64,000 nt of DNA. It comes from Bacillus alkalicellulosilyticus. GTDB taxonomy: Bacteria > Bacillota > Bacilli > Bacillales > Bacillaceae_F. How positions within the stretch are numbered: the stretch's first letter is position 1; the number at the start of each line of letters is the position of its first letter. Below, in pieces: positions 1-7,436 of this stretch. The position numbers and the translations under genes are program-made. The stretch covers positions 388,001 to 452,000 of the forward strand of contig NZ_KV917381.1 of NCBI RefSeq assembly GCF_002019795.1. Reading direction: 5' to 3'. A model generated the notes under the pieces. It did no database searches and was not told the origin of the DNA. It was given only the letters and a program-made list of their open reading frames with translations.

Positions 1-534
1 ACCGTCCTTTTTAGTCATTAATGGGTCAACATGAAGCATTCCAATGTCATGAAATAATCCCATCGTTGATAACAAATACCAATCACTCTTCGGCAAAGCT
101 AAGCACCTTCCTATTAAAGCTGCAATAATTCCAACATTCATACTATGTTGATATAGGTGATCATCTGGTTTAAATTCGGTGTTTAGAAGTCGTAACAAAG
201 ACACATCCGCTAAGGCTGAAGTTACGAGCTTGTGATATTCTAATAGAATTGATTGCACATTAGTCATTTCTACTTTGAGGATTAAATGAAAAGCTTCTTT
301 AATCTGTTCTAGGGTAGAAAGGTAGTTTTTTTGATTTTCAATAGAAATAGCTTTAGCAGAGGGTCTTGCTTTTTCAACAGCCACACTTTTACCAAAACGG
401 TACTTTTGTAGCGTTACAATATGAATCTCTTTTAATGTAATTCCTTGTTTAAGAAGTAGAATTCCTTCATTAGAATAGATATCCTCTTTTAACATGCTAC
501 CAACCAAATCAAAGGAAATATCAATTTGCTCCAT
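1..534 (-). CDS. HD-GYP domain phosphodiesterase, partial (3' end off window)
   Basis: The 178 residues visible start at an ATG (532-534) behind a GAGGAG ribosome site. The N-terminal part (MEQIDISFDLVGSML...) is the usual short lead domain of Bacillus HD-GYP proteins. Further on come an H-S-M-N-V-G helix and the metal motif FHDIGMLHVDP, followed by the start of the next HD-GYP motif (MTKKDG). The C-terminal half, including the GYP motif, is beyond position 1. Such enzymes hydrolyse cyclic di-GMP in the cytosol. The usual K of HDIGK is M here, a tolerated change in the family. It lies divergent from a cyclic-di-GMP riboswitch gene, so a role in the same signalling circuit is likely. Activity cannot be judged from the partial sequence. 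Confidence 0.75.
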   Translation of the reverse strand, partial: MEQIDISFDLVGSMLKEDIYSNEGILLLKQGITLKEIHIVTLQKYRFGKSVAVEKARPSAKAISIENQKNYLSTLEQIKEAFHLILKVEMTNVQSILLEYHKLVTSALADVSLLRLLNTEFKPDDHLYQHSMNVGIIAALIGRCLALPKSDWYLLSTMGLFHDIGMLHVDPLMTKKDG

Positions 535-679
535 AACTACATCTCCTCACGATTAAAGGAACATTGTATTTCTTCTCATTTTACCTTTAGCTATTGTCTT
601 ATTTCAACAAAATATTACAAAAATTTAGAGAATAAATAAGGAGAATTGTCGACAATCGTAAAATGTACTAATAAAAATA

Positions 680-709
680 GAGACAAAAAGATAACGCTAT
701 CATATAATA
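680..709 (+). promoter_or_regulatory. sigma-A-like promoter of the riboswitch transcript
   Basis: A -10 TATAAT at 704-709 lies 18 bp after a weak -35 GAGACA at 680-685. The predicted start near 716 falls just before the riboswitch aptamer. The rest of 535-720 is AT-rich divergent promoter DNA shared with the HD-GYP gene. Confidence 0.5.
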
Positions 710-723
710 AGTGTAATAAATTG

Positions 724-833
724 ATAAAGGCAAACTTGTTGAAAAGCAAGGACGCAAAGCTATGGGCCTAAGCGATATCGTACGGTTGCCAAGCTGCCAA
801 ACCTCATTTCGAGGCTTTGGGCCTAAAATGAGG
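724..833 (+). promoter_or_regulatory. cyclic-di-GMP-I (GEMM) riboswitch
   Basis: Positions 724-800 carry the GEMM-I core. There is GGCAAAC, a stem CTTGTT/AGCAAG capped by a GAAA tetraloop, then GGACGCAAAGC, GGGCCTAAG and GGTTGCCAAGCTGCC. These match the conserved P1/P2 elements and the tetraloop-receptor arrangement of class I cyclic-di-GMP aptamers. Downstream, CCTCATTT (802-809) pairs with AAATGAGG (826-833), with an inner AGGC/GCCT stem. This hairpin covers the start of the AGGAGAGG ribosome site of the next gene. There is no U-run, so control of translation is more likely than termination. Whether the ligand activates or represses cannot be read from the sequence. Confidence 0.9.
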
Positions 834-844
834 AGAGGTATATA

Positions 845-1735
845 ATGAAGAAGTGTAAGGCAAAAGTACTATGTATCTATTTTATTGTTATGGCAATGGT
901 GATAGTTTCTTTTGCAAAACCGGGTGAGGCTAAAACTATGGAGAAAGCTACTTGGCTCTGGGATACGTATGAAATTGTTCATCATCAAGCTGACGTAGTA
1001 GCATTTCTGATTGAACAAGGAGCTACAACTGTATACTTACAAATTAATAGAGACATACCAATGAATCATTACAGAGCTTTCATTCAACGGGCTAATAGTG
1101 TTAATATAAAAGTTCATGCGCTTGATGGAGCACCGAGCTGGGCTTCCAAGAATGGAAAAAGGCAATATCAGCCGTTACTAGATTGGTTAAGAACGTACCA
1201 ACAGCAAGCACATCAAAATGAAAAGTTTACTGGTATTCATATTGATGTAGAGCCTTATCTATTAGCAGATTGGACAAGGAGTCAACAAAGAACAATTGAA
1301 TTCTTTCAAGAAGTAGTGATTGATTTTAGAGTGTTATCAAGTCAGTTATCAATAGAATTTGGTGTAGACTTACCATTTTGGTTTGATGAAGTCTCCTTTT
1401 CAAATAAAACGTATGGCAAAGGAATTCTATCAAACTGGGTCATTGACCAATCTGATGTTGTAACCTTAATGGCCTATCGTAACTTTGCAGAGGGACCAAA
1501 TGGAATTATTGAATTAGTAAGAAATGAAATGACCTATGCCTCAATTAAGGGCAAGAGCATTGTTGTTGGTGTTGAAACAATGGCATCAAATGAGGGTTCT
1601 CATATTAGCTTTTTTGAACAAAAGCATAAGTTAAATACGGAACTGGCGAAAGTAACTCAAGCATATGCCAATTCAGCAAGCTTTAAGGGAGTGGCAGTTC
1701 ATCATTATAGTAGTTGGAAGCAATTAATGAAATAG
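845..1735 (+). CDS. secreted GH18-like TIM-barrel protein under cyclic-di-GMP riboswitch
   Basis: The 296-residue protein has an N-terminal signal segment (about residues 1-29, ending near GEAKT). The mature part looks like a single (beta/alpha)8 glycosidase fold. FTGIHIDVEPYLL resembles the GH18 beta-4 strand with its acidic residues, LPFWFDE follows, and VVTLMAYR resembles the GH18 MxYD strand. It is a clear paralogue of 48152-49027, sharing WxWD, ALDGAPxW, GIHxDxEPYLLxDW and VHHYxSW. The start ATG follows AGGAGAGG by 6 nt. The riboswitch upstream implies cyclic-di-GMP control, so a role in cutting or processing an exopolysaccharide or cell-wall glycan is inferred. The substrate is unknown and the family assignment is by motif only. 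Confidence 0.7.
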   Translation: MKKCKAKVLCIYFIVMAMVIVSFAKPGEAKTMEKATWLWDTYEIVHHQADVVAFLIEQGATTVYLQINRDIPMNHYRAFIQRANSVNIKVHALDGAPSWASKNGKRQYQPLLDWLRTYQQQAHQNEKFTGIHIDVEPYLLADWTRSQQRTIEFFQEVVIDFRVLSSQLSIEFGVDLPFWFDEVSFSNKTYGKGILSNWVIDQSDVVTLMAYRNFAEGPNGIIELVRNEMTYASIKGKSIVVGVETMASNEGSHISFFEQKHKLNTELAKVTQAYANSASFKGVAVHHYSSWKQLMK

Positions 1736-1744
1736 GGTGACGAG

Positions 1745-1789
1745 GCAGGGACAGAAGGTTGTTATTACCTTTGTCTCTGCTTTTATTTG
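1745..1789 (+). terminator. intrinsic terminator
   Basis: A GCAGGGACAGAAGG / CCTTTGTCTCTGC hairpin is followed by TTTTATTT. It ends the riboswitch-controlled transcript. Confidence 0.75.
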
Positions 1790-1846
1790 TTATACTACTT
1801 TATCTTCATTCAATAGTAAGTGGTTTGTATCTTTCAGGAGGATTTC

Positions 1847-1876
1847 TTGACAAAAGGCTTTTCCTTGCAGTATTAA
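1847..1876 (+). promoter_or_regulatory. promoter of the two-component operon
   Basis: A perfect -35 TTGACA (1847-1852) is 18 bp from TATTAA (1871-1876). It sits 33 bp before the response regulator gene. Confidence 0.55.
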
Positions 1877-1908
1877 GGAAGTAATAGAAAAGATAGAGGA
1901 GCAAAAAA

Positions 1909-2598
1909 ATGGCGGGAGAAAAAATCTTGGTAATAGAAGATGAAACAAAAATTGCTAGAGTCCTTAAGTTAGAGTTGGAACATGAGGGATATAGCGTGAG
2001 TACTGCGACAACGGGTACACAAGGATTGGCCACTTTCCAAGAACAAAAATGGGATTTAGTGTTATTAGATGTAATGCTACCAGAATTAAATGGTTTAGAA
2101 GTTCTTCGGCGAATTCGAACAACAGGAGATGCAACACCAGTGATTTTGTTAACCGCACGGGATTCAATACCAGATAAGGTAAGTGGACTTGACCAAGGTG
2201 CCAATGATTACATTACTAAACCATTTCAAATTGAAGAGCTATTAGCGAGAATTCGAGTATGTTTGAGAGTACAAACAAGAACAGATGATACGCTTCAAAA
2301 GCAGGAATTGAGGATTGCTGATTTATCTGTAGACGAAATAGCTCATACTGTCACAAGAAGAGGGAAGGAAATTGAACTGACACCGAAGGAATTTAATCTT
2401 CTCGTTTTCTTGCTAAAGCATCAAAATCAAGTCCTTCAACGTGAGCAAATTGTAGAACATGTATGGGGATATGATTTTCTGGGGGATACAAATGTAGTTG
2501 ATGTGTATATACGGTATTTACGAAAAAAAGTAGACCAACCATTTGATGTGCCACTGATTCACACAGTTCGCGGAGTTGGGTATGTCATTAAGGAGTAA
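1909..2598 (+). CDS. ykoG: OmpR-family response regulator, YkoG-like
   Basis: The 229-residue regulator has an N-terminal receiver domain with the acidic pocket (IEDE), phospho-acceptor D54 in LVLLDVMLP, and the conserved T and K of the switch (LLTARD, ITKPF). A C-terminal winged-helix DNA-binding domain (about 130-229) ends in the typical IHTVRGVGYVIKE. The start follows a GAGGAG site. The kinase gene begins 3 nt after the stop, and two PepSY-domain genes follow. That order matches B. subtilis ykoG-ykoH-ykoI, and the length is close to YkoG. The name is by context and length. Likely targets are the two PepSY genes, whose promoters carry matching repeats. Confidence 0.8.
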   Translation: MAGEKILVIEDETKIARVLKLELEHEGYSVSTATTGTQGLATFQEQKWDLVLLDVMLPELNGLEVLRRIRTTGDATPVILLTARDSIPDKVSGLDQGANDYITKPFQIEELLARIRVCLRVQTRTDDTLQKQELRIADLSVDEIAHTVTRRGKEIELTPKEFNLLVFLLKHQNQVLQREQIVEHVWGYDFLGDTNVVDVYIRYLRKKVDQPFDVPLIHTVRGVGYVIKE

Positions 2599-2601
2599 CG
2601 G

Positions 2602-3954
2602 ATGAATATAAGAACGAAAATCCAAATTGTATCTACGGTCACTTTACTTCTTTTGGTTGGAGTAATTAATACTACTATTTATTTGGTTTTCAATCATCTT
2701 ATAACAGAAGAAGAGTTGTCCAAACTTCAATCGAGAACAGAAAATATTGTAGAGGTATTACAATCTTCAACTGAAATAGAGCATACAAACTTATTACGAG
2801 CCTATCTCCCTGGTAACGGAATGATACGAGTGATAAATGAAGACCAAAGATCGATTACAACCATAACAAAGGAACCAGACCTTAGAAATGCGTTTGAACC
2901 GACGTACATCCAAAAACAACTAGCAGAGGTATATCATATTCAAAGCAGTGTGTATGCGGTAGTATATTTTCCTATCATTTGGGTGGATGGTAGGGTCGTT
3001 ACATTAGAAGTGACAGAAGAAGTAACGACGACTTATCGCATGCTAGATTTGTTAAAATATGTATTGCTTTTGGCTTCATTTGTCGTTGTGGTTCCAGCTT
3101 TTTTAGCGGGACGTGTTGTTAGTACAATTGTTCTACAACCAATAAATCGTTTAATAACGACAATGGAAGAAGTTCGGCAACAAGGAGTGTTTAAACGGTT
3201 ACCATTTAAGAGAAAATCAGAGGATGAATTATTTAAACTAGGAAATACGTTTAATGAAATGATTAGTATTCTTGAACAAAACTATGAGAAACAGCAACAA
3301 TTTGTGTCCGACGCGTCTCATGAGTTGAAGACTCCTTTAACCGTTATAGAAAGCTATGCTAGTTTACTTAAAAGATGGGGGGCGAGTAAGCCGGAAGTTC
3401 TAGAAGAATCAATTGAAGCCATTCATTCAGAAGCTGTTCGCATGAAGGAAATGGCTATTCAAATGCTTGCCCTTGCCAACAACCAAAATCAATGGGATAT
3501 AAAAATAGAGAAAGTTGACGTAGTAAAGATGTGTGAGGAAATTAGCAAAACGATACACCATGCCTATGAACGAGAAATTATAGTGAATAGCACCAAAACG
3601 GCCATTGTGGAAGGTGATATTGTAAAGCTTAAGCAGTTGTTTTTTATTTTACTCGATAATGCAATGAAGTTTAGTAATGGGTCAATTGAAATTGACATAA
3701 GCTCTGAAAAAAATCTCGTTACTATATCAGTGAAAGATGAAGGGGTAGGGATTCCTGAAGCAGAGGTTGGACATATCTTTGACCGATTTTACCGAGTTGA
3801 TAAAGCAAGGAGCCGAGACAATGGAGGAACGGGGCTTGGTTTAGCTATTGCGAAAAAAATTACCGAAGCCCATCAAGGGACCATTAACGTAGAGAGTAAA
3901 GAAGGAGAAGGAACCGTTTTTTATATTACTCTTCCTGTTCTCCAACAATTCTAA
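2602..3954 (+). CDS. ykoH: membrane sensor histidine kinase, YkoH-like
   Basis: The 450-residue kinase has TM1 (about 10-31), an extracytoplasmic sensor of roughly 115 residues, TM2 (about 151-175), a HAMP linker, a HisKA dimerisation helix with H240 in FVSDASHELKTPLT, and a HATPase_c domain. The N box (LLDNAMKFS), G1 (DEGVGIP), F box (FDRFYR) and G2 (GGTGLGLAI) are all present, so the kinase looks intact. It is translationally linked to the response regulator. The stimulus is unknown. In B. subtilis the matching system sits beside a PepSY protein, as here, and the PepSY proteins could act in sensing or feedback. Its last codons overlap the first operator-like repeat. Confidence 0.8.
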   Translation: MNIRTKIQIVSTVTLLLLVGVINTTIYLVFNHLITEEELSKLQSRTENIVEVLQSSTEIEHTNLLRAYLPGNGMIRVINEDQRSITTITKEPDLRNAFEPTYIQKQLAEVYHIQSSVYAVVYFPIIWVDGRVVTLEVTEEVTTTYRMLDLLKYVLLLASFVVVVPAFLAGRVVSTIVLQPINRLITTMEEVRQQGVFKRLPFKRKSEDELFKLGNTFNEMISILEQNYEKQQQFVSDASHELKTPLTVIESYASLLKRWGASKPEVLEESIEAIHSEAVRMKEMAIQMLALANNQNQWDIKIEKVDVVKMCEEISKTIHHAYEREIIVNSTKTAIVEGDIVKLKQLFFILLDNAMKFSNGSIEIDISSEKNLVTISVKDEGVGIPEAEVGHIFDRFYRVDKARSRDNGGTGLGLAIAKKITEAHQGTINVESKEGEGTVFYITLPVLQQF

Positions 3955-3970
3955 TCTAATTTTAATGTTA
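3949..3970 (+). promoter_or_regulatory. putative YkoG-type operator, copy 1
   Basis: Direct repeats CTAATC (3951-3956) and TTAATG (3962-3967) lie 11 bp apart, the spacing used by OmpR-family dimers. The 22-bp segment matches 4866-4887, before the second PepSY gene, at 18 positions. It lies 62 bp before the first PepSY start and overlaps the kinase stop codon. Confidence 0.5.
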
Positions 3971-4031
3971 TTGTAAGTTGTTTTTAGTTTCGATGACATA
4001 TACTCAATAAAAAACTAAGGTGATGTAAAAT

Positions 4032-4727
4032 ATGTTTCGAAGAAGAAGGAAGACCCTCATTGTTGCTTTCATTGTCATTGGATTGATTCTTAGCATTCAA
4101 CATTTTGTGGTCAGTCAAGAACAAGAAATGGTAAGCGAGAGAGAAGTAACAGACCTAGTATCACGTCTATACGAGGGTGAAATAGAAAGTATTAATCTTG
4201 TTTCGAACGGTTCAGATGATAAATATGTTGTCTCTTTTATACAAGAAAATAAAAGGTTTGAAGTTACGCTCGATAGCTACTCAGGCAATGTTATTCATTT
4301 AAGTCAAGGTGAAGAAATAGTAATCAACGAAACTCAGTTGTCGGAAGACGATGCAAAGCAATTAGCGTTACAAGAGGTTCCAGGAGTAATCAAAAGTGTA
4401 ACTGAAAAGGCTAGAGAAGATGAGATGTTTTATGAAGTAGTCGTTGAAGCGACCGACGGAAATTACCTTGTTACCATTAACCAGGAAACAAAAGTTGGTA
4501 GTTCTTCAAAGATAGAGCAGGAAGAAACGATAAACAGCGGTATTATTAGTGAAGAAGCAGCAGTAGAGATTGCACTTTCAATAGTCGCTGGGAAAGTTGA
4601 TGATATCGAACTCGAAATGGAGAACGGACTTTTAGTGTATGAAATAGAGATTGAAACTGAACAAGATGAAGATGTTGATATTATCATAAATGCCTATACT
4701 GGAGAGGTTCTCTCTGTAACCTGGTAG
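4032..4727 (+). CDS. membrane-anchored PepSY-domain protein (three repeats)
   Basis: The 231-residue protein has a short basic start, one TM or signal-anchor helix (about 8-27) and an acidic exterior part. Three PepSY-like units are visible. Each has a helix followed by paired strands and a G-x-V/I-x-x-V-type turn, for example 'AKQLALQEVPGVIKSV' and 'AAVEIALSIVAGKVDDIEL', ending in 'DIIINAYTGEVLSVTW'. PepSY domains are small exterior modules often linked to protease inhibition or to sensing. It follows the two-component genes and has an operator-like repeat upstream, so it is a likely target. Start by AAGGTGAT ribosome site. Confidence 0.7.
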   Translation: MFRRRRKTLIVAFIVIGLILSIQHFVVSQEQEMVSEREVTDLVSRLYEGEIESINLVSNGSDDKYVVSFIQENKRFEVTLDSYSGNVIHLSQGEEIVINETQLSEDDAKQLALQEVPGVIKSVTEKAREDEMFYEVVVEATDGNYLVTINQETKVGSSSKIEQEETINSGIISEEAAVEIALSIVAGKVDDIELEMENGLLVYEIEIETEQDEDVDIIINAYTGEVLSVTW

Positions 4728-4760
4728 TCTTAGTTAAGAAGTAATATTATCCAAGCAATC

Positions 4761-4803
4761 AAGGCTGATAAGGTTAGATTTCTAACTTTTTCAGCTTTTT
4801 TTA
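4761..4803 (+). terminator. intrinsic terminator
   Basis: A long stem, AAGGCTGATAAGGTTAG against CTAACTTTTTCAGC, runs into a T-tract. It separates the two PepSY genes, so the second has its own promoter. Confidence 0.8.
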
Positions 4804-4856
4804 CTCGTTTCATTAATAATGGCCATGGATGTCCGTTTAAAAAGTATGCATCTAAA

Positions 4857-4921
4857 CTAATCACTTTCTAATCGTTTTTTAATCTTACTTTCCGTAATTC
4901 TTAATGTGTGTTGCTTACAAT
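4857..4921 (+). promoter_or_regulatory. putative YkoG-type operator (three repeats) and promoter, copy 2
   Basis: CTAATC occurs at 4857-4862 and 4868-4873, and TTAATC at 4879-4884, at exact 11-bp steps. A -10 TACAAT lies at 4916-4921 with a poor -35 (CGTAAT at 4893-4898) directly downstream of the repeats. This is the usual layout of an activator-dependent promoter. Confidence 0.6.
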
Positions 4922-4955
4922 GTAAATGAAATCACATAAAGGAGATGAGTTAAAA

Positions 4956-5387
4956 GTGAGTGTAAAAACAATCGTGTTAACAGGAGTGTTAGTATTAGGT
5001 GGTATCGGTATGGGAGTTAGTGCATTACAGAAAGATGAAGTTCAGATAAACGAACAAATGACAGAAAGCATAAATGAGAAAGAAGTAGTTGCTGCCGTGA
5101 TTCCTGAAAAATTGGACCAAATTGCTGAGCTAGATGAAGATTGGTATGAGGATGACGATGATACGGATAGTAACTCAAATTCTTATGGGAATATTAAAAT
5201 TACTATGGAAGAAGCTGTTACGATAGCTTTAACAAAAGTAGAGGGGAAAGTAAAAGAAGTAGAGCTTGATAAAGATGACGGACATTACAAATATGAAATA
5301 GAAATAAAAACAAAAGATGGGAGAGAAGCAGAATTTGAAATTTCAGCAGAAACAGGTCAAATTTTAGAATTTGAATGGGATGATTAA
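4956..5387 (+). CDS. ykoI: secreted or membrane-anchored PepSY protein, YkoI-like
   Basis: The GTG at 4956 is preferred over the in-frame ATG at 4926. The ATG lies only 5 nt beyond the -10 box, about where transcription should start, and GGAG at 4941-4944 precedes the GTG. This gives 143 residues with a signal or anchor helix (about 4-22), a very acidic linker (EDDDDTDS) and one C-terminal PepSY domain ('MEEAVTIALTKVEGKVKEVEL' region, ending 'ISAETGQILEFEWDD'). It likely acts outside the membrane as a target of the YkoGH-type system. The name rests on gene order and domain. Confidence 0.65.
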   Translation: MSVKTIVLTGVLVLGGIGMGVSALQKDEVQINEQMTESINEKEVVAAVIPEKLDQIAELDEDWYEDDDDTDSNSNSYGNIKITMEEAVTIALTKVEGKVKEVELDKDDGHYKYEIEIKTKDGREAEFEISAETGQILEFEWDD

Positions 5388-5415
5388 GATAAGTAAGTCT
5401 ATAACTATAGTAGGA

Positions 5416-5445
5416 AAAGGTAGCTTGTCCAAGCTACCTTTTTTT
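5416..5445 (+). terminator. intrinsic terminator
   Basis: A perfect AAAGGTAGCTTG / CAAGCTACCTT hairpin is followed by a T-run. Confidence 0.85.
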
Positions 5446-5474
5446 GTAAAAATATGTAGATTTATATTTAGTTA

Positions 5475-5488
5475 TGTAAGCGCTTTAA
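5475..5488 (+). promoter_or_regulatory. possible cre (CcpA) site
   Basis: TGTAAGCGCTTTAA matches the cre consensus at all but one position. It lies about 125 bp before the -35 of the symporter promoter, so its role is uncertain. Confidence 0.35.
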
Positions 5489-5598
5489 AAATGGGTAAAA
5501 ATCACTACGTATATTGGTAAATCAAGCCATACAGGAGCGGAATTAGAGAAAATGTGTAAGATTATTGAACAAAATGGGTCAATATACAAAATTGCATA

Positions 5599-5627
5599 TT
5601 GTATTGCAAAATAATATAACATATAAT
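5599..5627 (+). promoter_or_regulatory. promoter with TnrA/GlnR-type box in the spacer
   Basis: The -35 TTGTAT (5599-5604) and -10 TATAAT (5622-5627) are 17 bp apart. The whole spacer is TGCAAAATAATATAACA, which differs from the TnrA/GlnR consensus TGTNANAWWWTNTNACA at one position. A regulator bound here would block RNA polymerase, so nitrogen-dependent repression is expected. This agrees with the known TnrA repression of alsT in B. subtilis. Confidence 0.65.
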
Positions 5628-5675
5628 TCTACTGAATATAGAATTGTTACTAAATTATGAAAAAGGGGGATTTAC

Positions 5676-7139
5676 ATGTTAGATTTCGCAAATATGCTCA
5701 ATGGGATATTGTGGCATGACTTTGTTATTTACGCTTGTCTTGGTGTTGGACTTTTATTTTCAATTTTAACTAGGTTTGTGCAAGTTCGTCATTTTAAAGA
5801 CATGATTAAGTTGTTATTCACTGGTAAGAAATCTGATGCAGGTGTATCTTCTTTTCAAGCGTTATCAGTTGCTTTATCTGGTCGTGTTGGTACTGGTAAC
5901 ATTGCCGGAGTTGCAACAGCGATTGCCCTTGGGGGACCAGGTGCTGTTCTTTGGATGTGGATTATTGCCTTTATCGGTTCAGCAAGTGCATTTGTTGAGT
6001 CAGCACTAGGGCAAGTGTATAAAGAAAAACAAGATGGTCAATATCGCGGGGGACCTGCATATTACATCGAAAAAGGAATTGGTTGGAAGTGGTTTGCAGC
6101 AATCTTTGCTGTAGCTACAGTATTGGCACTAAGCTTATTAATGCCAGGTATCCAATCTAACGCGATTGCTTCTTCAATGGACAATGCGTTTAGCATTCCA
6201 ACATGGGTTACTGGATTAGCTATTATTATAATTGTCGGTGTTATTATCTTTGGTGGTATTAAACGTATTGCAAACGTAGCGCAAGTTGTTGTACCATTCA
6301 TGGCGATTGCCTACATTATCTTTGCATTCATTATCATCTTAGTTAATATCACTGAAATACCAGCTATTATTGCTTTAATTTTCTCTAGTGCATTTGGTAC
6401 ACATGCTGCACTTGGTGGTATTATTGGTATGGCGATTAAATGGGGAGTTATGCGTGGAGTATTCTCTAATGAAGCCGGTCAAGGAACAGGACCTCACGCA
6501 GCAGCAGCTGCTGAAGTATCTCACCCAGCGAAACAAGGTTTGGTTCAGTCATTCTCTGTATACATTGATACTCTAGTTGTTTGTTCAGCTACAGCATTTA
6601 TGATTTTATTAACAGGAATGTATCATGTTGTTGACCCTAAGGGGGATGGAACAACATTTATCGGTAACTTTACAGCAGAACTTGAAAGAGGACCTGCTTT
6701 TACTCAAGGTGCGATTGATACAGTGTTCCCTGGATTCGGTTCTGGATTTGTAGCGATAGCATTATTCTTCTTTGCTTTCACTACAATTATGGCGTACTAC
6801 TACATGGCTGAAACAAACGTTGCTTATTTACTAAGAAAAGGTAACGTGAACAAGATTGCTATGTTCTTGTTAAAAGTAGTATTGTTAGCGGCTGTATTCT
6901 TTGGTGCAATCCGTGAGGCTGACCTTGCGTGGGCACTTGGTGAAGTTGGATTAGGACTCATGGTTTGGTTAAACTTAATTGCGATTCTAATTTTAGCTAA
7001 ACCTGCACTTCGTGTATTAAAAGATTACGAGCAGCAAATGAAGCAAGGTGTTGATCCTGTATTCGACCCTAAGAAGTGTGACATTGAAAATGCGGACTTC
7101 TGGGAAAATGAGTACAAGAAAGACGATCAGTCTGCATAA
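5676..7139 (+). CDS. alsT: sodium:alanine/glutamine symporter (AGCS family)
   Basis: The 487-residue protein is a polytopic inner-membrane transporter of the AGCS (SAF) family, importing alanine, glycine or glutamine with Na+. The family stretch GGPGAVLWMWIIAFIGSAS and the following E (AFVESALGQVYK) are present, with ten or more hydrophobic helices and a charged C-tail. Length is typical (B. subtilis AlsT about 465). The start follows AAAGGGGGA. It is monocistronic, between two terminators. The promoter carries a TnrA/GlnR-type box, which favours a glutamine/alanine role under nitrogen control. Substrate choice cannot be read from sequence alone. Confidence 0.85.
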   Translation: MLDFANMLNGILWHDFVIYACLGVGLLFSILTRFVQVRHFKDMIKLLFTGKKSDAGVSSFQALSVALSGRVGTGNIAGVATAIALGGPGAVLWMWIIAFIGSASAFVESALGQVYKEKQDGQYRGGPAYYIEKGIGWKWFAAIFAVATVLALSLLMPGIQSNAIASSMDNAFSIPTWVTGLAIIIIVGVIIFGGIKRIANVAQVVVPFMAIAYIIFAFIIILVNITEIPAIIALIFSSAFGTHAALGGIIGMAIKWGVMRGVFSNEAGQGTGPHAAAAAEVSHPAKQGLVQSFSVYIDTLVVCSATAFMILLTGMYHVVDPKGDGTTFIGNFTAELERGPAFTQGAIDTVFPGFGSGFVAIALFFFAFTTIMAYYYMAETNVAYLLRKGNVNKIAMFLLKVVLLAAVFFGAIREADLAWALGEVGLGLMVWLNLIAILILAKPALRVLKDYEQQMKQGVDPVFDPKKCDIENADFWENEYKKDDQSA

Positions 7140-7151
7140 TAATAAGTAGAT

Positions 7152-7195
7152 AAAAGTGATTGAAGAGGATATCATCCTTTTCAATCACTTTTTTG
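7152..7195 (+). terminator. intrinsic terminator
   Basis: AAAAGTGATTGAA pairs with TTCAATCACTTTT, followed by a T-run. Confidence 0.85.
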
Positions 7196-7239
7196 TTGGA
7201 GAAAAGGAGTATAAAAATTTTGGGGAGTATCCCCTGAAG

Positions 7240-7356
7240 AGCACTGGCTTCGCTCGCTACGAGTCAAACAATAGAACCCCACTTTTGTTTGACTCTAAAA
7301 GATGGTAGCGGCTTCGCGCAGTGCTTTAATCATAAAGGCTTTGCCTTTTTGATTAT
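7240..7356. repeat. nested palindromic intergenic repeat, family A copy 1
   Basis: The core at 7240-7325 has an outer stem (AGCACTG...CAGTGCT, with CGCTAC...GTAGCG) around an inner stem GAGTCAAACAA / TTGTTTGACTC. A second copy is at 55692-55775. A hairpin at 7327-7356 (TAATCA-AAAGGC / GCCTTTTTGATTA) follows, and copy 2 also has a terminator-like hairpin next to it. No ORF is present. It looks like a REP- or MITE-type non-coding element. The rest of 7196-7436 shows no gene. Confidence 0.7.
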
Positions 7357-7436
7357 GTAGTTGTAAGCATAAAAATATAACTATTTAGAAGAATCAGGTA
7401 AAATGTACATACAACTATCTTGAAAGGAAGGGCTTC

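Noticed and set aside
1806-2204. 132-codon minus-strand frame over the response regulator
   Set aside because: Shadow of ykoG with no ribosome site and no protein-like features.
4926-4955. ATG 4926 as start of the second PepSY gene
   Set aside because: It lies 5 bp after the -10 box, so it would be at or before the transcript start. GTG 4956 has a ribosome site.
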